Shown: piece by piece, positions 32,778 through 41,461 of the stretch
Position numbering within the stretch: position 1 is the first letter of the stretch
Layout of the letters: each line of letters starts with the position of its first letter
DNA from: CAYZPW01 sp964480475
GTDB taxonomy: Bacteria > B130-G9
Assembly (NCBI GenBank): GCA_964480475.1
Contig: CAYZPW010000002.1
Coordinates: 1 to 64,000 of the forward strand
Direction of reading: 5' to 3'
Length of the DNA stretch: 64,000 nucleotides
Made by a program: the position numbers and the translations under genes
The notes under the pieces: model-generated
Databases searched by the model: none
Seen by the model: the letters and a program-made list of their open reading frames with translations, nothing else
Told to the model about the DNA's origin: nothing

Positions 32778-34223
32778 TTAGGTGCGGATCGAGGACTCTT
32801 GCCAACGCTTGATGCGGCGCTGTGCCCTCCTGACAAAGGACGCCGGGTGGGTGATGTGGCGCCTGAGGCGATTGCCGAGGCTGACGTAGCGTGTATTTGC
32901 CCTTCTGAGGCCTGCCTCAAGGTCCTCCTGGGTGAGCGACTCCGTCCTGACGACCGCGACCTTGCAGCCATCGTATTCCGAGAAGTCCTTGGAGACCAAA
33001 AAGCCCCTTCTCTCAACCTCCTTATAGAACTCCGTGCCCGGCCAGGGGGTCGCGATCGAGAATTGCAGCGAATCGGGATCGAGCGATAGAGCGAGATCGA
33101 TCGTCTTGTTCATCGTCTCCATCGTCTCGCCGGGAAGCCCGAACATGAACGTAAGGTGAACCCAGATGCCCAGCTTCTTGGTGAGGCGCACCATCTCGTT
33201 GACTTTCTTGAGGTCGAGCGCCTTGCCGCAGCGGTTGAGTATCTCTTGCGAGGCGGACTCGACGCCGTATTTGAGGCCACGCAGCCCGGCGCCTTTGAGG
33301 GCGGTGAGTAGCTCAGCGTCCATGGTGTCGGCCCTGGCCATGACCGCCCAAGGGACCTCGAGGCCGCGCCGGTCGATCTCGGAGCACATCTTGAGGATTC
33401 TTTGTTTGCCGATGTTGAACGTGTCGTCGTCGAAGAAGACGGACTTGAAGCCCTGCTCGCAGACGAGATACTCCATCTCATCGACCACTGCGATGGGGTC
33501 TCTTTCTCGATACGTCCTGTTTCCGTACATTATCTGCGGCCAGGCGCAATAGACACACCCGTACGGGCAGCCGCGTGAGGCCCACATCTGGACACTCGGC
33601 ATGGGTATCTGGCCCGGGGTATCGCAATAGACCCCCATCGGCAAGAAATGCCTCGCCGGCCAGGGCAGCTCGTCTATGTTCTCAATGAGCGGCCTGTCGC
33701 CTGTGAAGACCACGCCCTCGTCGGACCGGTAAAGGACCCCTGCGATTTCGTCCAATGGCTGACCAGACTGAAGCGCGCCAACAAGATCGCGCAGCGTGTA
33801 TTCGTATTCGCCCTTCATGACCAAATCCACGCAGTCGTGTCGCTCAAGAAAGCTGGGCTCGAACATGTAGGTGTGGAGACCGCAGAACACGACCTTGGCC
33901 TCGGGGCAGACCTCGCGCACATTTCTGGCGCAGGTGAGATCGACGTCTATTGATATCGTGGAGACCTCGAGGACCACTACATCCGGGCCGAATTCGCGCA
34001 TCCGGCCGAAGAACTCATCGTCGGTCATCTTCTCGGCGATGCCATCGACCAGCAGGACCTCGACGTCATCTTGGCGCTTTAGCACCGCGGCCGCATAAGC
34101 CAGGAAGAACGGGAAGGGCATGTATTTGCTGCTGTTAGGCTGGAAATGCGGCCACCTTGAGCCGGCTCGAACGCCGTAGAAGCCCTCCTTATACCAGGGC
34201 GAGTTGCCGAGAAAAACCCTCAA
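32778..34223 (-). CDS. B12-binding radical SAM protein, copy A
   Basis: A 481-residue B12-dependent radical SAM enzyme. The N-terminus (about 1-160) is a B12-binding fold ending GLHTYMF; the radical SAM motif CPYGCVYCAW gives cysteines at 219, 223, 226. SSFDDDTFNIG and GLRGLKYGVESASQEILNR belong to the SAM domain; the tail is basic. Such enzymes methylate unreactive carbons or rearrange lipids and cofactors; neither substrate nor class can be settled. The related gene lies immediately upstream (80 bases away), so both are probably transcribed together. It is 61% alike by eye in the catalytic half but divergent in the C-terminal tail. Confidence 0.88.
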   Translation of the reverse strand: MRVFLGNSPWYKEGFYGVRAGSRWPHFQPNSSKYMPFPFFLAYAAAVLKRQDDVEVLLVDGIAEKMTDDEFFGRMREFGPDVVVLEVSTISIDVDLTCARNVREVCPEAKVVFCGLHTYMFEPSFLERHDCVDLVMKGEYEYTLRDLVGALQSGQPLDEIAGVLYRSDEGVVFTGDRPLIENIDELPWPARHFLPMGVYCDTPGQIPMPSVQMWASRGCPYGCVYCAWPQIMYGNRTYRERDPIAVVDEMEYLVCEQGFKSVFFDDDTFNIGKQRILKMCSEIDRRGLEVPWAVMARADTMDAELLTALKGAGLRGLKYGVESASQEILNRCGKALDLKKVNEMVRLTKKLGIWVHLTFMFGLPGETMETMNKTIDLALSLDPDSLQFSIATPWPGTEFYKEVERRGFLVSKDFSEYDGCKVAVVRTESLTQEDLEAGLRRANTRYVSLGNRLRRHITHPASFVRRAQRRIKRWQESSIRT

Positions 34224-34235
34224 CTAGCGCCTCCT

Positions 34236-34313
34236 ATTCGGAAGGATGAAGGCGGAAGGATGAAGGATGAAGGCGCTCTAATGAATGACTCATCCTTCAT
34301 AATTCAGCCTTCC
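34236..34313. repeat. GGAAGGATGAAGG inverted repeat
   Basis: GGAAGGATGAAGG repeated with GAAGGATGAAGG, then the reverse CATCCTTCATAATTCAGCCTTCC. It reaches into the last codons of the upstream gene. Intergenic repeat of a type common in environmental genomes. Confidence 0.6.
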
Positions 34314-35797
34314 AGAGCGGCACTCGCAGCGGCCCTTGCCTCTTTGGCTCTCCTAATTCGGCGGCGCAGCTTCTTGTAAGCGAGACGCGGATTTGCCACA
34401 TGCCTCTTGAGGCGATTGCCGAACTTGACGGACTGCTCCCTTCGCTGACAGACGTGCTCGTCCCAGAGCCGGTTGGCCTTCCTCAAAGCCGCCTCGAGGT
34501 CCTCCTTCTCAAGCGTGTCGGTCTTTATGACGGCGACGTTGTATCCATCATACTCAGCGAAGTTGCGGGACAGGAGATGTCCGTCCCTTTCGACCTGCTT
34601 GAAGAACTTACTGCCCGGCCACGGCGTCACGATAGAGAACTGAAGCGAGTCGGGGCTGAGCGAGAGCGCCAGGTCGATCGTCTTGTCCATCGTCTCCTTT
34701 GTCTCGCCGTGCAGGCCGAACATGAAGGTCAGGTGCACCCAGATGCCCATTCTCTTAGTCAGATGCACCATTTCCTTGACCTTCTCAAGATCGAGCGCCT
34801 TGCCGGAGCGGTCAACTATCTCCTGGGTCGCATTCTCGACGCCAAACTTCAGCGCCTCGAGCCCGGCCTTTTCGAGGGCCTTGAGCGTCTCCTCGTCCAT
34901 CGTGTCGGCCCTGGCCATGATCGCCCACGGAACCTTGAGGCGCCTCGAGGTGATCTCGGAGCATATCTTGAGCATTCGTTCCTTGCCGATGTTGAACGTG
35001 TCGTCGTCGAAATAGACAGATTTGAAGCCCTGCTTGCTGACGAGGTGCTGCATCTCATCGACGACATGGACGGGATTCCGGGTGCGGTATCTTCTGCTGC
35101 CATACATTATCTGCGGCCATGCGCAATAGACGCAGCCATAAGGGCAGCCGCGTGAGGCCCACATCTGGACGCTCGGTCTGGGTATCTCGCCTGGGGTGTC
35201 GCAGTATTTTTCCATCGGCAAGAAATGCCTCGCTGGCCAGGGAAGCTCGTCGATGTTCTCGATGAGCGGCCTGTCGCCCGTGAAGACCACCTTGCCGTTC
35301 GAGCGGAATAGGATACCGGCCACTCTTTCCAGCGACGCTTTGCTGCTCAGCGCGGAGACGAGATCGCGCAGCGTGTATTCGTACTCGCCCTTGATGACGA
35401 AATCCACGTCATTGCACAGCTTCAGGAACGCGGGGTCAAACATCTCGGTGTGGACGCCGCAGAAGACGATCTTTGCTTGGGGACAGGCATTGCGGACGCT
35501 CTTTGCGCAGAAAAGATCAACGTCTATCGATATGGTCGAGACCTCTAGCACGATAACGTCAGGCTCAAATCCGCTCGCCCGCCTCAGGAACTCGTCATCG
35601 TCGATGCCCTCGGCTATCCCGTCAACCAGTAGAACGTCGTGCTTCTGCTGCTCGAGCACGGCCGCCGCATACGCCAGGAAAAACGGGAACGGCATGTAGT
35701 CGGTATCGCACCTCTCGAAGTGCGGCCACCTCGAGCCAGCCCGGACGCCGTAGAAGCCCTCCTTTCGCCATGGTGAGTTGCCCAGAAAAACCCTCAA
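34304..35797 (-). CDS. B12-binding radical SAM protein, copy B
   Basis: A 497-residue paralogue of the downstream gene. It shares the B12-binding N-terminus (MRVFLGNSPWRKEGFYGVRAGSRWPHF), the radical SAM motif CPYGCVYCAW, and FDDDTFNIGKERML. The C-terminal tail is longer and rich in Arg/Lys. In both copies the B12 domain lacks a clear DxHxxG, so cobalamin may bind base-off in a non-canonical way or the domain may have been retuned; that needs modelling. Start ATG at 35797, 12 bases before the MBL gene stop. Confidence 0.88.
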   Translation of the reverse strand: MRVFLGNSPWRKEGFYGVRAGSRWPHFERCDTDYMPFPFFLAYAAAVLEQQKHDVLLVDGIAEGIDDDEFLRRASGFEPDVIVLEVSTISIDVDLFCAKSVRNACPQAKIVFCGVHTEMFDPAFLKLCNDVDFVIKGEYEYTLRDLVSALSSKASLERVAGILFRSNGKVVFTGDRPLIENIDELPWPARHFLPMEKYCDTPGEIPRPSVQMWASRGCPYGCVYCAWPQIMYGSRRYRTRNPVHVVDEMQHLVSKQGFKSVYFDDDTFNIGKERMLKICSEITSRRLKVPWAIMARADTMDEETLKALEKAGLEALKFGVENATQEIVDRSGKALDLEKVKEMVHLTKRMGIWVHLTFMFGLHGETKETMDKTIDLALSLSPDSLQFSIVTPWPGSKFFKQVERDGHLLSRNFAEYDGYNVAVIKTDTLEKEDLEAALRKANRLWDEHVCQRREQSVKFGNRLKRHVANPRLAYKKLRRRIRRAKEARAAASAALEG

Positions 35798-35809
35798 TTC
35801 AAACTCCTC

Positions 35810-36628
35810 TTACTCCGAATCATCCTCATGCTGCCGTCCGTCTTCAGACTCGCCACAGACGAACTCCTGCAAGTCTCTCGCCGCAACCGTTGGGCCCCCG
35901 AACTCACGCGAGGCCTGGGCCACGCAGTCGCTGGCGTCCGGGCTCGCGTCGGCGAAGTGCGCAAGGATCAATCTCTTGACGCCAGCCCGCCGGGCCACGA
36001 TACCCGCTTCGCTGGCGGTTGAATGCCCGAATAACAAGCGGTCGTCAGCGCTCTGGGTGCAGAATGTGCTGTCGTGCAGCAAGTCATCCGCGCCCAAAGC
36101 CAAACGGACCACGCTATCGCACGGCACCGTATCTGAAGAATACACAAGTGTCGCACCGGTCTTCTGTTCTACGAACTTCACGGCTAAAGTCTCCGGTCCG
36201 TGTTCTACGGGACTCGTCAAAATCTGCACAATGCGGCTGCTGAAAAGCAAGCGGTTTTCCTCAAGCGGAACCGGGGCCAGCGCCGCCAACGTTGACAATT
36301 GTGACTTGTCCCAGAAGGCCGAGAGTAGGCTCGAGGCCACCTCAACGGCTTGGGGTGGCGCGAAGATTGGCAGTGGCAGGCGCTTGCTGGCCCTGATCTT
36401 CAGGGCGTGGAGCAGAGATGGGAGCCCGTAGATGTGGTCAGGATGCTGGTGGGTAATGATGACCCCAGAAAGGTCGCTGAAGTCACAGCCCACTTTGAGC
36501 AGCTTATGAACGGGGCTCCCGCTGCAATCCACCAGGTATTGCTCGTGCCCGGCCTTGACCAGCAGCGACAGGTTGTCTCTGTCTCGTGTGGCCACGGCGG
36601 CGGAGGTCCCGAGTGTCCAAAATCTCAT
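35810..36628 (-). CDS. MBL-fold metallohydrolase, RNase Z-like
   Basis: A 272-residue metallo-beta-lactamase-fold hydrolase. The metal ligands are visible: THQHPDHIYG (H60, H62, D64, H65), SPVEHGPETLAV, YSSDTVP, and GHSTASEAGIVARRAGVKRLILAHF, whose order matches RNase Z and related arylsulfatases. An acidic C-terminal tail (GESEDGRQHEDDSE) is unusual. It could process tRNA 3' ends or hydrolyse another phosphodiester; no exosite was recognised, so I leave the function open. It heads the run with the two radical SAM genes. Confidence 0.82.
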   Translation of the reverse strand: MRFWTLGTSAAVATRDRDNLSLLVKAGHEQYLVDCSGSPVHKLLKVGCDFSDLSGVIITHQHPDHIYGLPSLLHALKIRASKRLPLPIFAPPQAVEVASSLLSAFWDKSQLSTLAALAPVPLEENRLLFSSRIVQILTSPVEHGPETLAVKFVEQKTGATLVYSSDTVPCDSVVRLALGADDLLHDSTFCTQSADDRLLFGHSTASEAGIVARRAGVKRLILAHFADASPDASDCVAQASREFGGPTVAARDLQEFVCGESEDGRQHEDDSE

Positions 36629-36815
36629 AGCACTCCCTTATAGAATTATGCTTGCCCGTTTTAAGACTCGCCTTCTGCGTGTTCGACGTAAGAATGCGGC
36701 ACAAAGGGATCGGCCAGTGTGCGCAGGCCACCCAGCACGCCTAGTTCACGCATCGATGCCGCACCCAGTGAGACCGTGCTGGCATCCATCTGAGTATTGC
36801 GCGCCGGTTCCCAAG

Positions 36816-36843
36816 ACAAAGAGGCGCCCCGGGCGGGCGCCTC
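36816..36843 (-). terminator. Rho-independent-type terminator
   Basis: GAGGCGCCC-N5-GGGCGCCTC hairpin (36821-36843), followed on the minus strand by TTTGTCTT. It lies 39 bases after the stop of the winged-helix membrane protein gene and most likely ends its transcript. The 160 bases between it and the MBL gene hold nothing recognised. Confidence 0.65.
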
Positions 36844-36881
36844 ACGGCTTTACGCTGTAATTGATGACGGTCAGGAGGTTG

Positions 36882-38078
36882 TTATTTCGGCACGGTCCTC
36901 AAGTATTCGGTCTTCAGCTGCTGTATCAGGGCACTGATTGCGGTCTTGGTCTCCGCTAGCTGCGTGAGCGTTGTCTCGTCGTTCGTCATTCTAGCCAGAC
37001 CGTCCAGATTGACCAGCGTCGCCTCCAGACTGGTTATCTGCTGGTTGAAGAACGTGTTAAGCACCTTCATATCAGCCGTCTTGATCTTCGTGTTCACATC
37101 GATGTACATCTTGCTGATTGAGTTGTCGATCGCCTTGGTCTTCCGCTCGAAGTTCTGCTTCAACGTCGCAAGCGTGTTCCGCGTTGCGGAATTGTCTCCC
37201 CAGACGCTCAACCACAAGATGATCGAGACGATTGCGAGAATAAAGGCAAGCCAGGCGATTCCTTTACCAGTCCTGACCTTCTCGGGACGACGGTAAGCGG
37301 GTTTGACTATCGGTTTTGGCGGAACCTTCGGCGGTTCTTTCTTCCCCGGTTCCTTCTTTGTCTGCGGCCTCGCAGTAGGCGTTTCGGGCGCCGCTGCCTT
37401 CTTGGCCGGCTCGGCCGCCGGCTTTCCGGTCAGAAGATAGACGTCGTTGACCTTCTTGATCACACCTGAATCCACATGAGGCTTCAGCGCTGCCGCGAGT
37501 TTCTGGCGTGTGTATTTCGTCCTAGACGCAATGTCTGCGATCTTCATCCCCTTCGGTGCGGCCCTCAAAAGCGCCTGAGCATCTTTGAAGACCTTGTCGC
37601 GTTCCATCGCGGACGTCGCAACCTTCGCATCCTTGCTGTAATACACAACCCTGTCCTCGACCTCAACCTTCTTGATCTCGCCGCTCTTGAGAAGGTCCGA
37701 GGCGATGAAAGTCAGCTTTGAGGTCGAGATATCGAGTGCTTTTGCCAGGTCCACAGTCCGCAGCCCCTGGGGCGCCTTGCTGAGCTTGTCAACAACCGCT
37801 GCCCTGATCTTGCTGGCCTCGGCAGGGGTTACTCGCGACTTCTTCTTGCTGGCAGGCTTCGCCGGGGCTTTCTTGGGTACTACTGGTGACATCTTGGCTG
37901 CGACCGGCGGTTGCTTGCTGGCCGCGAGTGGCGTGGGTCTAGCCGCCGGCGCCGTAGGCTTAGTGGCGCCCGCAGCACTGCCCTTGAGTGCGCCACCAAA
38001 CGGACCCGGGGACACTGCCGGTTTCTCGGCCGGCTTGATCGGCGCCGGGCCCTGCTGGTTCAACGGTTTGCTCTCCAT
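36882..38078 (-). CDS. Winged-helix repeat protein with membrane anchor and coiled coil
   Basis: A 398-residue protein of unusual layout. Residues 1-80 are Pro/Ala/Lys-rich and disordered. Two winged-helix-like units follow: 88-148 (IRAAVVDKLSKAPQGLRTVDLAKALDISTSKLTFIASDLLKSGEIKKVEVEDRVVYY) and 160-218 (VFKDAQALLRAAPKGMKIADIASRTKYTRQKLAAALKPHVDSGVIKKVNDVYLL). A second Lys/Pro-rich linker leads to one membrane helix (274-294, GIAWLAFILAIVSIILWLSVWG) and a coiled coil (298-395). Winged helices are presumably cytoplasmic and bind DNA or protein; the coiled coil is outside. It could tether DNA to the membrane, which is inference. Ribosome site GGAGGAG. It has its own promoter and terminator. Confidence 0.75.
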   Translation of the reverse strand: MESKPLNQQGPAPIKPAEKPAVSPGPFGGALKGSAAGATKPTAPAARPTPLAASKQPPVAAKMSPVVPKKAPAKPASKKKSRVTPAEASKIRAAVVDKLSKAPQGLRTVDLAKALDISTSKLTFIASDLLKSGEIKKVEVEDRVVYYSKDAKVATSAMERDKVFKDAQALLRAAPKGMKIADIASRTKYTRQKLAAALKPHVDSGVIKKVNDVYLLTGKPAAEPAKKAAAPETPTARPQTKKEPGKKEPPKVPPKPIVKPAYRRPEKVRTGKGIAWLAFILAIVSIILWLSVWGDNSATRNTLATLKQNFERKTKAIDNSISKMYIDVNTKIKTADMKVLNTFFNQQITSLEATLVNLDGLARMTNDETTLTQLAETKTAISALIQQLKTEYLRTVPK

Positions 38079-38143
38079 GAGTTCTCCTCCATATTAGGTT
38101 ATGATCTCTTGCGACCCCATACTTTTCGGTTGGGATTTGTGGA

Positions 38144-38172
38144 ATCTTAGTCAGAGGGTCACGGGGGGTCAA
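38144..38172 (-). promoter_or_regulatory. Promoter of the winged-helix membrane protein gene
   Basis: Minus strand: TTGACC (-35, 38167-38172), 17-base spacer, TAAGAT (-10, 38144-38149), about 65 bases before the start codon. It lies in the 290-base gap after lpxB; the rest of this gap shows nothing more. Confidence 0.6.
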
Positions 38173-38370
38173 GTAGAATCTTTCCGCCGCGTTCGACTCG
38201 CAGATTCTATGCCCATTTGCTTGTGATGTCGCGGCCGGATTGTCCCTCGAGAACGGCAGAGAAGCCGTGTAGAGGCGCCTCACGAGCCGCCTGGGCGGCA
38301 TCCTACGCGAAATCACGACCCGGGCTCCACACACCGTGCCGCTGCGCACCATAGGACAGCAAGCATCCGG

Positions 38371-39567
38371 TCATTTGGAACTGGGCGCGGCATGCACCGA
38401 ATCAAGGAAACGGCTGACGGCCGCGGCAGCCCTCTTAGATGCCCCCTTTTGGCCCAATAGGTCAGTTATCTTGAGGAGCTCGGCCTTCTGCTTCATCTGC
38501 GATTTGGTGTCTTGCAGGAGGGACACCAACTCCCGCGCCATTCTGTCTGGCCTCAGGTCGTTCTGTATGAGTTCAGGCACGATCTCCTTGCCCGCGATAA
38601 TGTTAGGGAGTGCAACGCGATCGACCCTGATAAGCAACTTCCCTAGCAGGTATGTCGCTAAAGATACTCTGTATCCCACTATCATCGGCACGCCGAGAAT
38701 GGCAGACTCAAGCGTGGCGGTCCCCGAAGCCACAAGGGCCACGTCGGAGGCGTTGAGAGCGTTGTAGGTTTGGCCCTGCACGACCATGACGCCCGGGTAT
38801 TGACCGAGCATCCCGGCCACAGAATCACGGTCGATCGTTTCGGCCAGCGCAAGCACCGTCTGGGGCCCTTCCGAGTGGGTCATGCCGGTGGCCAGCCTAC
38901 AAGCTTCAAGAAAGGTCGGCAGGAGGTTCTCGATCTCGCTCGTGCGGCTTCCGGGTAACAGAACAACTACCTGCTTTCCGGGCTCAAGCCCTAACCTATG
39001 GATAAACGTCTCCCTGTCCAGATCGGGCTTTACCGTATCCAAAAGCGGATGCCCGACAAACTCGACGTTCAGCCCGACCTCCTCGTAAAGCTGCTTCTCG
39101 AAACGGAAAAGAACCAACATCTTGTTGACGAGGCGCGCGATTTTCCTAATGCGTCCCGGGCGCCATGCCCATACCTGGGGGCTGATGTAGTAGAGAACTG
39201 GGATGCCGAATCTGCGGGCCCGTGCGGCGAGTCTTAAATTGAATTCAGGGTAGTCAACGAAAATCGACGCCGCGATCTTGCCTGAGCCCATCAGACGGCT
39301 TGCTTCTCTGTAAGCCGTGAGTATGCGAGCCGACTTCTTGAAGACCTCGGATACCCCCACGACGCCGAGCTCCCTCGCGTGGGCGATCAGGTCAACGCCC
39401 TGGGCCCGCATGCTCTCACCACCGATTCCGACAAAGGACAGCTCCGGGCGAAGGACCCTCAATTCCCCAAGCAGTGAGGCGCAATGAAGGTCGCTTGACG
39501 CCTCGCCCGCAACCACTAGGATCCGGGCGGGATGTGTTTCGTGGGAGTGCGGCCCAGGACTAGCCAT
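38371..39567 (-). CDS. lpxB: Lipid-A-disaccharide synthase
   Basis: Joins UDP-2,3-diacylglucosamine and lipid X on the inner face of the membrane to make the lipid A disaccharide. ILVVAGEASSDLHCASLLGELR, DYPEFNLRLAARARRFGIPVLYYISPQVWAWRPGRI, FEKQLYEEVGLNVEFVGHPLLD and LLPGSRTSEIENLLPTFL are textbook. The start is ATG at 39567, overlapping the Gfo/Idh stop by 8 bases; a longer frame is antisense-like and basic and is not used. Length 398 aa. It is the last gene of the lpx run. Confidence 0.95.
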   Translation of the reverse strand: MASPGPHSHETHPARILVVAGEASSDLHCASLLGELRVLRPELSFVGIGGESMRAQGVDLIAHARELGVVGVSEVFKKSARILTAYREASRLMGSGKIAASIFVDYPEFNLRLAARARRFGIPVLYYISPQVWAWRPGRIRKIARLVNKMLVLFRFEKQLYEEVGLNVEFVGHPLLDTVKPDLDRETFIHRLGLEPGKQVVVLLPGSRTSEIENLLPTFLEACRLATGMTHSEGPQTVLALAETIDRDSVAGMLGQYPGVMVVQGQTYNALNASDVALVASGTATLESAILGVPMIVGYRVSLATYLLGKLLIRVDRVALPNIIAGKEIVPELIQNDLRPDRMARELVSLLQDTKSQMKQKAELLKITDLLGQKGASKRAAAAVSRFLDSVHAAPSSK

Positions 39568-40573
39568 CGGTGTTTTTCGCGTAGAGTTTGAAGTGGCTGT
39601 CGATGGACTCCTTGATCTGGAACGCCCACGTGAGCGCCCTGAGCCCGTCGGCGCCCGAAACGACGACGGGCGTGTCGTCTGCGACCGAGCTTGTGAAGGC
39701 CTCGAGCTCAGCCCTGAGCGGTTCAAACTCGACCACTCGGACGGGCCGTCTCTTGATATAGCGTGCGATGCGCAGCGCGGTCAGCGGCTTTCTGGGGTCG
39801 GGTTCTCCGGCCTTTCGATACATCTTGACCTTATGCGTGAGCAGGTTCACCGAGATGTAAGTGTCCGGCTGAAAGAACCTTATCTTCCGCATCTTCGAGA
39901 CGCTTATCCTGCTAGCCACGAGGTTCGCAACGGAGCCGTTCGGAAACTCAAGTCGAGCGTTTGCTATATCGACGGTATTTGACAAAACGGAAACGCCGAC
40001 GGCAGAAATCGATGATGGCTCGGCGTTGAAGCAGCTGGCCACGAGATCGATGTCATGGATCATGAGGTCCAGAACCACATCAACGTCGAGGCCCCGACCG
40101 GCGGACCGCGTGAGCCTATGCGTCTCGATGAACTTAGGCCCCTCGATGAACTTGGTGACAGCCGCAAACGCTGGGTTGAATCGTTCCGAGTGCCCGACCT
40201 GCAACTTGGCGCCGGAGGCCTCCGCGAGAGCCACCATCGCCCGGGCGCCGTCGAGCGTGTCCGCAATCGGCTTTTCGACGAGCACGGCCTTGCCGGAGCG
40301 CAGGTACTCGCCTGCGACCTCGAGGTGTGTCTGGGTGGGGGTTGCCACGACGACTGCATCAACCGCCTCAGCCAAGTCCTCGTTCCGGCCAAACACGCGG
40401 CAGTGGCCACTCTTGGCTGCCTTATCTGCCGCCGCCTCGTCGATATCGTGAACACCCACTAACTCGGCCCCTGGGAGGTCGCTGAGTATCCTCGCGTGGT
40501 GCGAACCCAGATAGCCGACGCCAACAACACCGATTCTTAGGTCAGACACGTTAGCAGCCTTGTGTAGTGGCAA
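39560..40573 (-). CDS. Gfo/Idh/MocA oxidoreductase in the lpx operon
   Basis: NAD(P)-dependent sugar oxidoreductase, 337 aa. The Rossmann motif RIGVVGVGYLGSHHARIL and the active-site EKPIADT (Lys-Pro motif) and VGHSERFNPAF are visible; the beta-sheet domain follows. Its place between lpxA and lpxB, where many bacteria have lpxI, suggests a role in lipid A sugar chemistry. A parallel is GnnA, which oxidises UDP-GlcNAc for amide-linked lipid A, but its partner GnnB is not in the window. Overlaps lpxB by 8 bases. Substrate unproven. Confidence 0.88.
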   Translation of the reverse strand: MPLHKAANVSDLRIGVVGVGYLGSHHARILSDLPGAELVGVHDIDEAAADKAAKSGHCRVFGRNEDLAEAVDAVVVATPTQTHLEVAGEYLRSGKAVLVEKPIADTLDGARAMVALAEASGAKLQVGHSERFNPAFAAVTKFIEGPKFIETHRLTRSAGRGLDVDVVLDLMIHDIDLVASCFNAEPSSISAVGVSVLSNTVDIANARLEFPNGSVANLVASRISVSKMRKIRFFQPDTYISVNLLTHKVKMYRKAGEPDPRKPLTALRIARYIKRRPVRVVEFEPLRAELEAFTSSVADDTPVVVSGADGLRALTWAFQIKESIDSHFKLYAKNTDG

Positions 40574-40681
40574 GCACCGCCCCTACGGGATCCTCTTGAC
40601 CATCCACGCGGCAATTGCATCTATTGCGTCGTTGGGTTGATTTGCGTGTGCAAGGGAAGACCTCAAATCTGTCCCGAATCG

Positions 40682-41461
40682 CTATTGTGCCGGACACAGG
40701 CCGCGCCTTGAGTGTTTGATGAATTCGAGAATGTGCTTTGCCTCGTCGAACTCGCCGAACTGCTCCTCAATGCGCCTAAGCGCCGCCTCGCGCTTCAGGT
40801 CAGCCCTGAATAACAGTCGATAGACCTCTTTGAACATCCGAATCTTTGCCGATGAGAACCCGGCGCGCCGCAGCCCGACGAGGTTCGGCCCGAAATGCTT
40901 TGCCCTGTTGCCAGCGGCCTGCGTGTAAGGCAGGACGTCCCTGTCCAGCGCCGAGCACCCTCCCGTCATCGAGTAAGCGCCGATCTGTGTGAACTGGTGC
41001 ACGCCAACCAATCCGCCGATGACTGCGTGGTCCTCGACAATGATGTGGCCGGCAAGCGATGCCGCGTTGGCCAGGATTGCGTGGTTGCCGATCCGGCAGT
41101 CGTGTGCCACGTGGCTATACGCCATAAGCAGGTTGTTGTTGCCGATGCGGGTCACCCTGCCACCACCTATCGTGCCGCGATGGATGGTAGCAAACTCTCG
41201 GATAACGTTGTTGTTGCCAATGACGACCGAAGTCTCCTCGCCCCCGAACTTCAAGTCCTGGGGCACAACGCCGATGATTGCATACGGGAATATCTCGCAG
41301 TTCTCGCCGATCGAAGTTGGACCCGTTATGTGCGCCCCCAACTGAATCTGCGTGCCGCGACCGATCTTGACGCCCTCGTCTATGATGCACCGAGGGCCGA
41401 TCACGACGTCATCGGCGATCTCCGCCCCGGGCGAGACTATTGCGGTCTCATGCGCCTTCAT
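40682..41461 (-). CDS. lpxA: UDP-GlcNAc acyltransferase
   Basis: First enzyme of lipid A biosynthesis; it adds a 3-hydroxyacyl chain to position 3 of UDP-GlcNAc (or of a diamino analogue). Left-handed beta-helix hexapeptides are obvious (AIVSPGAEIADDVVIGPRCIIDEGVKIG). Catalytic H is in AYSHVAHDCRIG, and GNNNVIREFATIHRGT and GGLVGVHQFTQIGAYSMTGG are typical. ATG at 41461 overlaps fabZ by 4 bases (ATGA). Length 259 aa, near normal. A 108-base gap precedes the Gfo/Idh gene and contains CACCGCCCCTAC repeat debris. Confidence 0.95.
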   Translation of the reverse strand: MKAHETAIVSPGAEIADDVVIGPRCIIDEGVKIGRGTQIQLGAHITGPTSIGENCEIFPYAIIGVVPQDLKFGGEETSVVIGNNNVIREFATIHRGTIGGGRVTRIGNNNLLMAYSHVAHDCRIGNHAILANAASLAGHIIVEDHAVIGGLVGVHQFTQIGAYSMTGGCSALDRDVLPYTQAAGNRAKHFGPNLVGLRRAGFSSAKIRMFKEVYRLLFRADLKREAALRRIEEQFGEFDEAKHILEFIKHSRRGLCPAQ

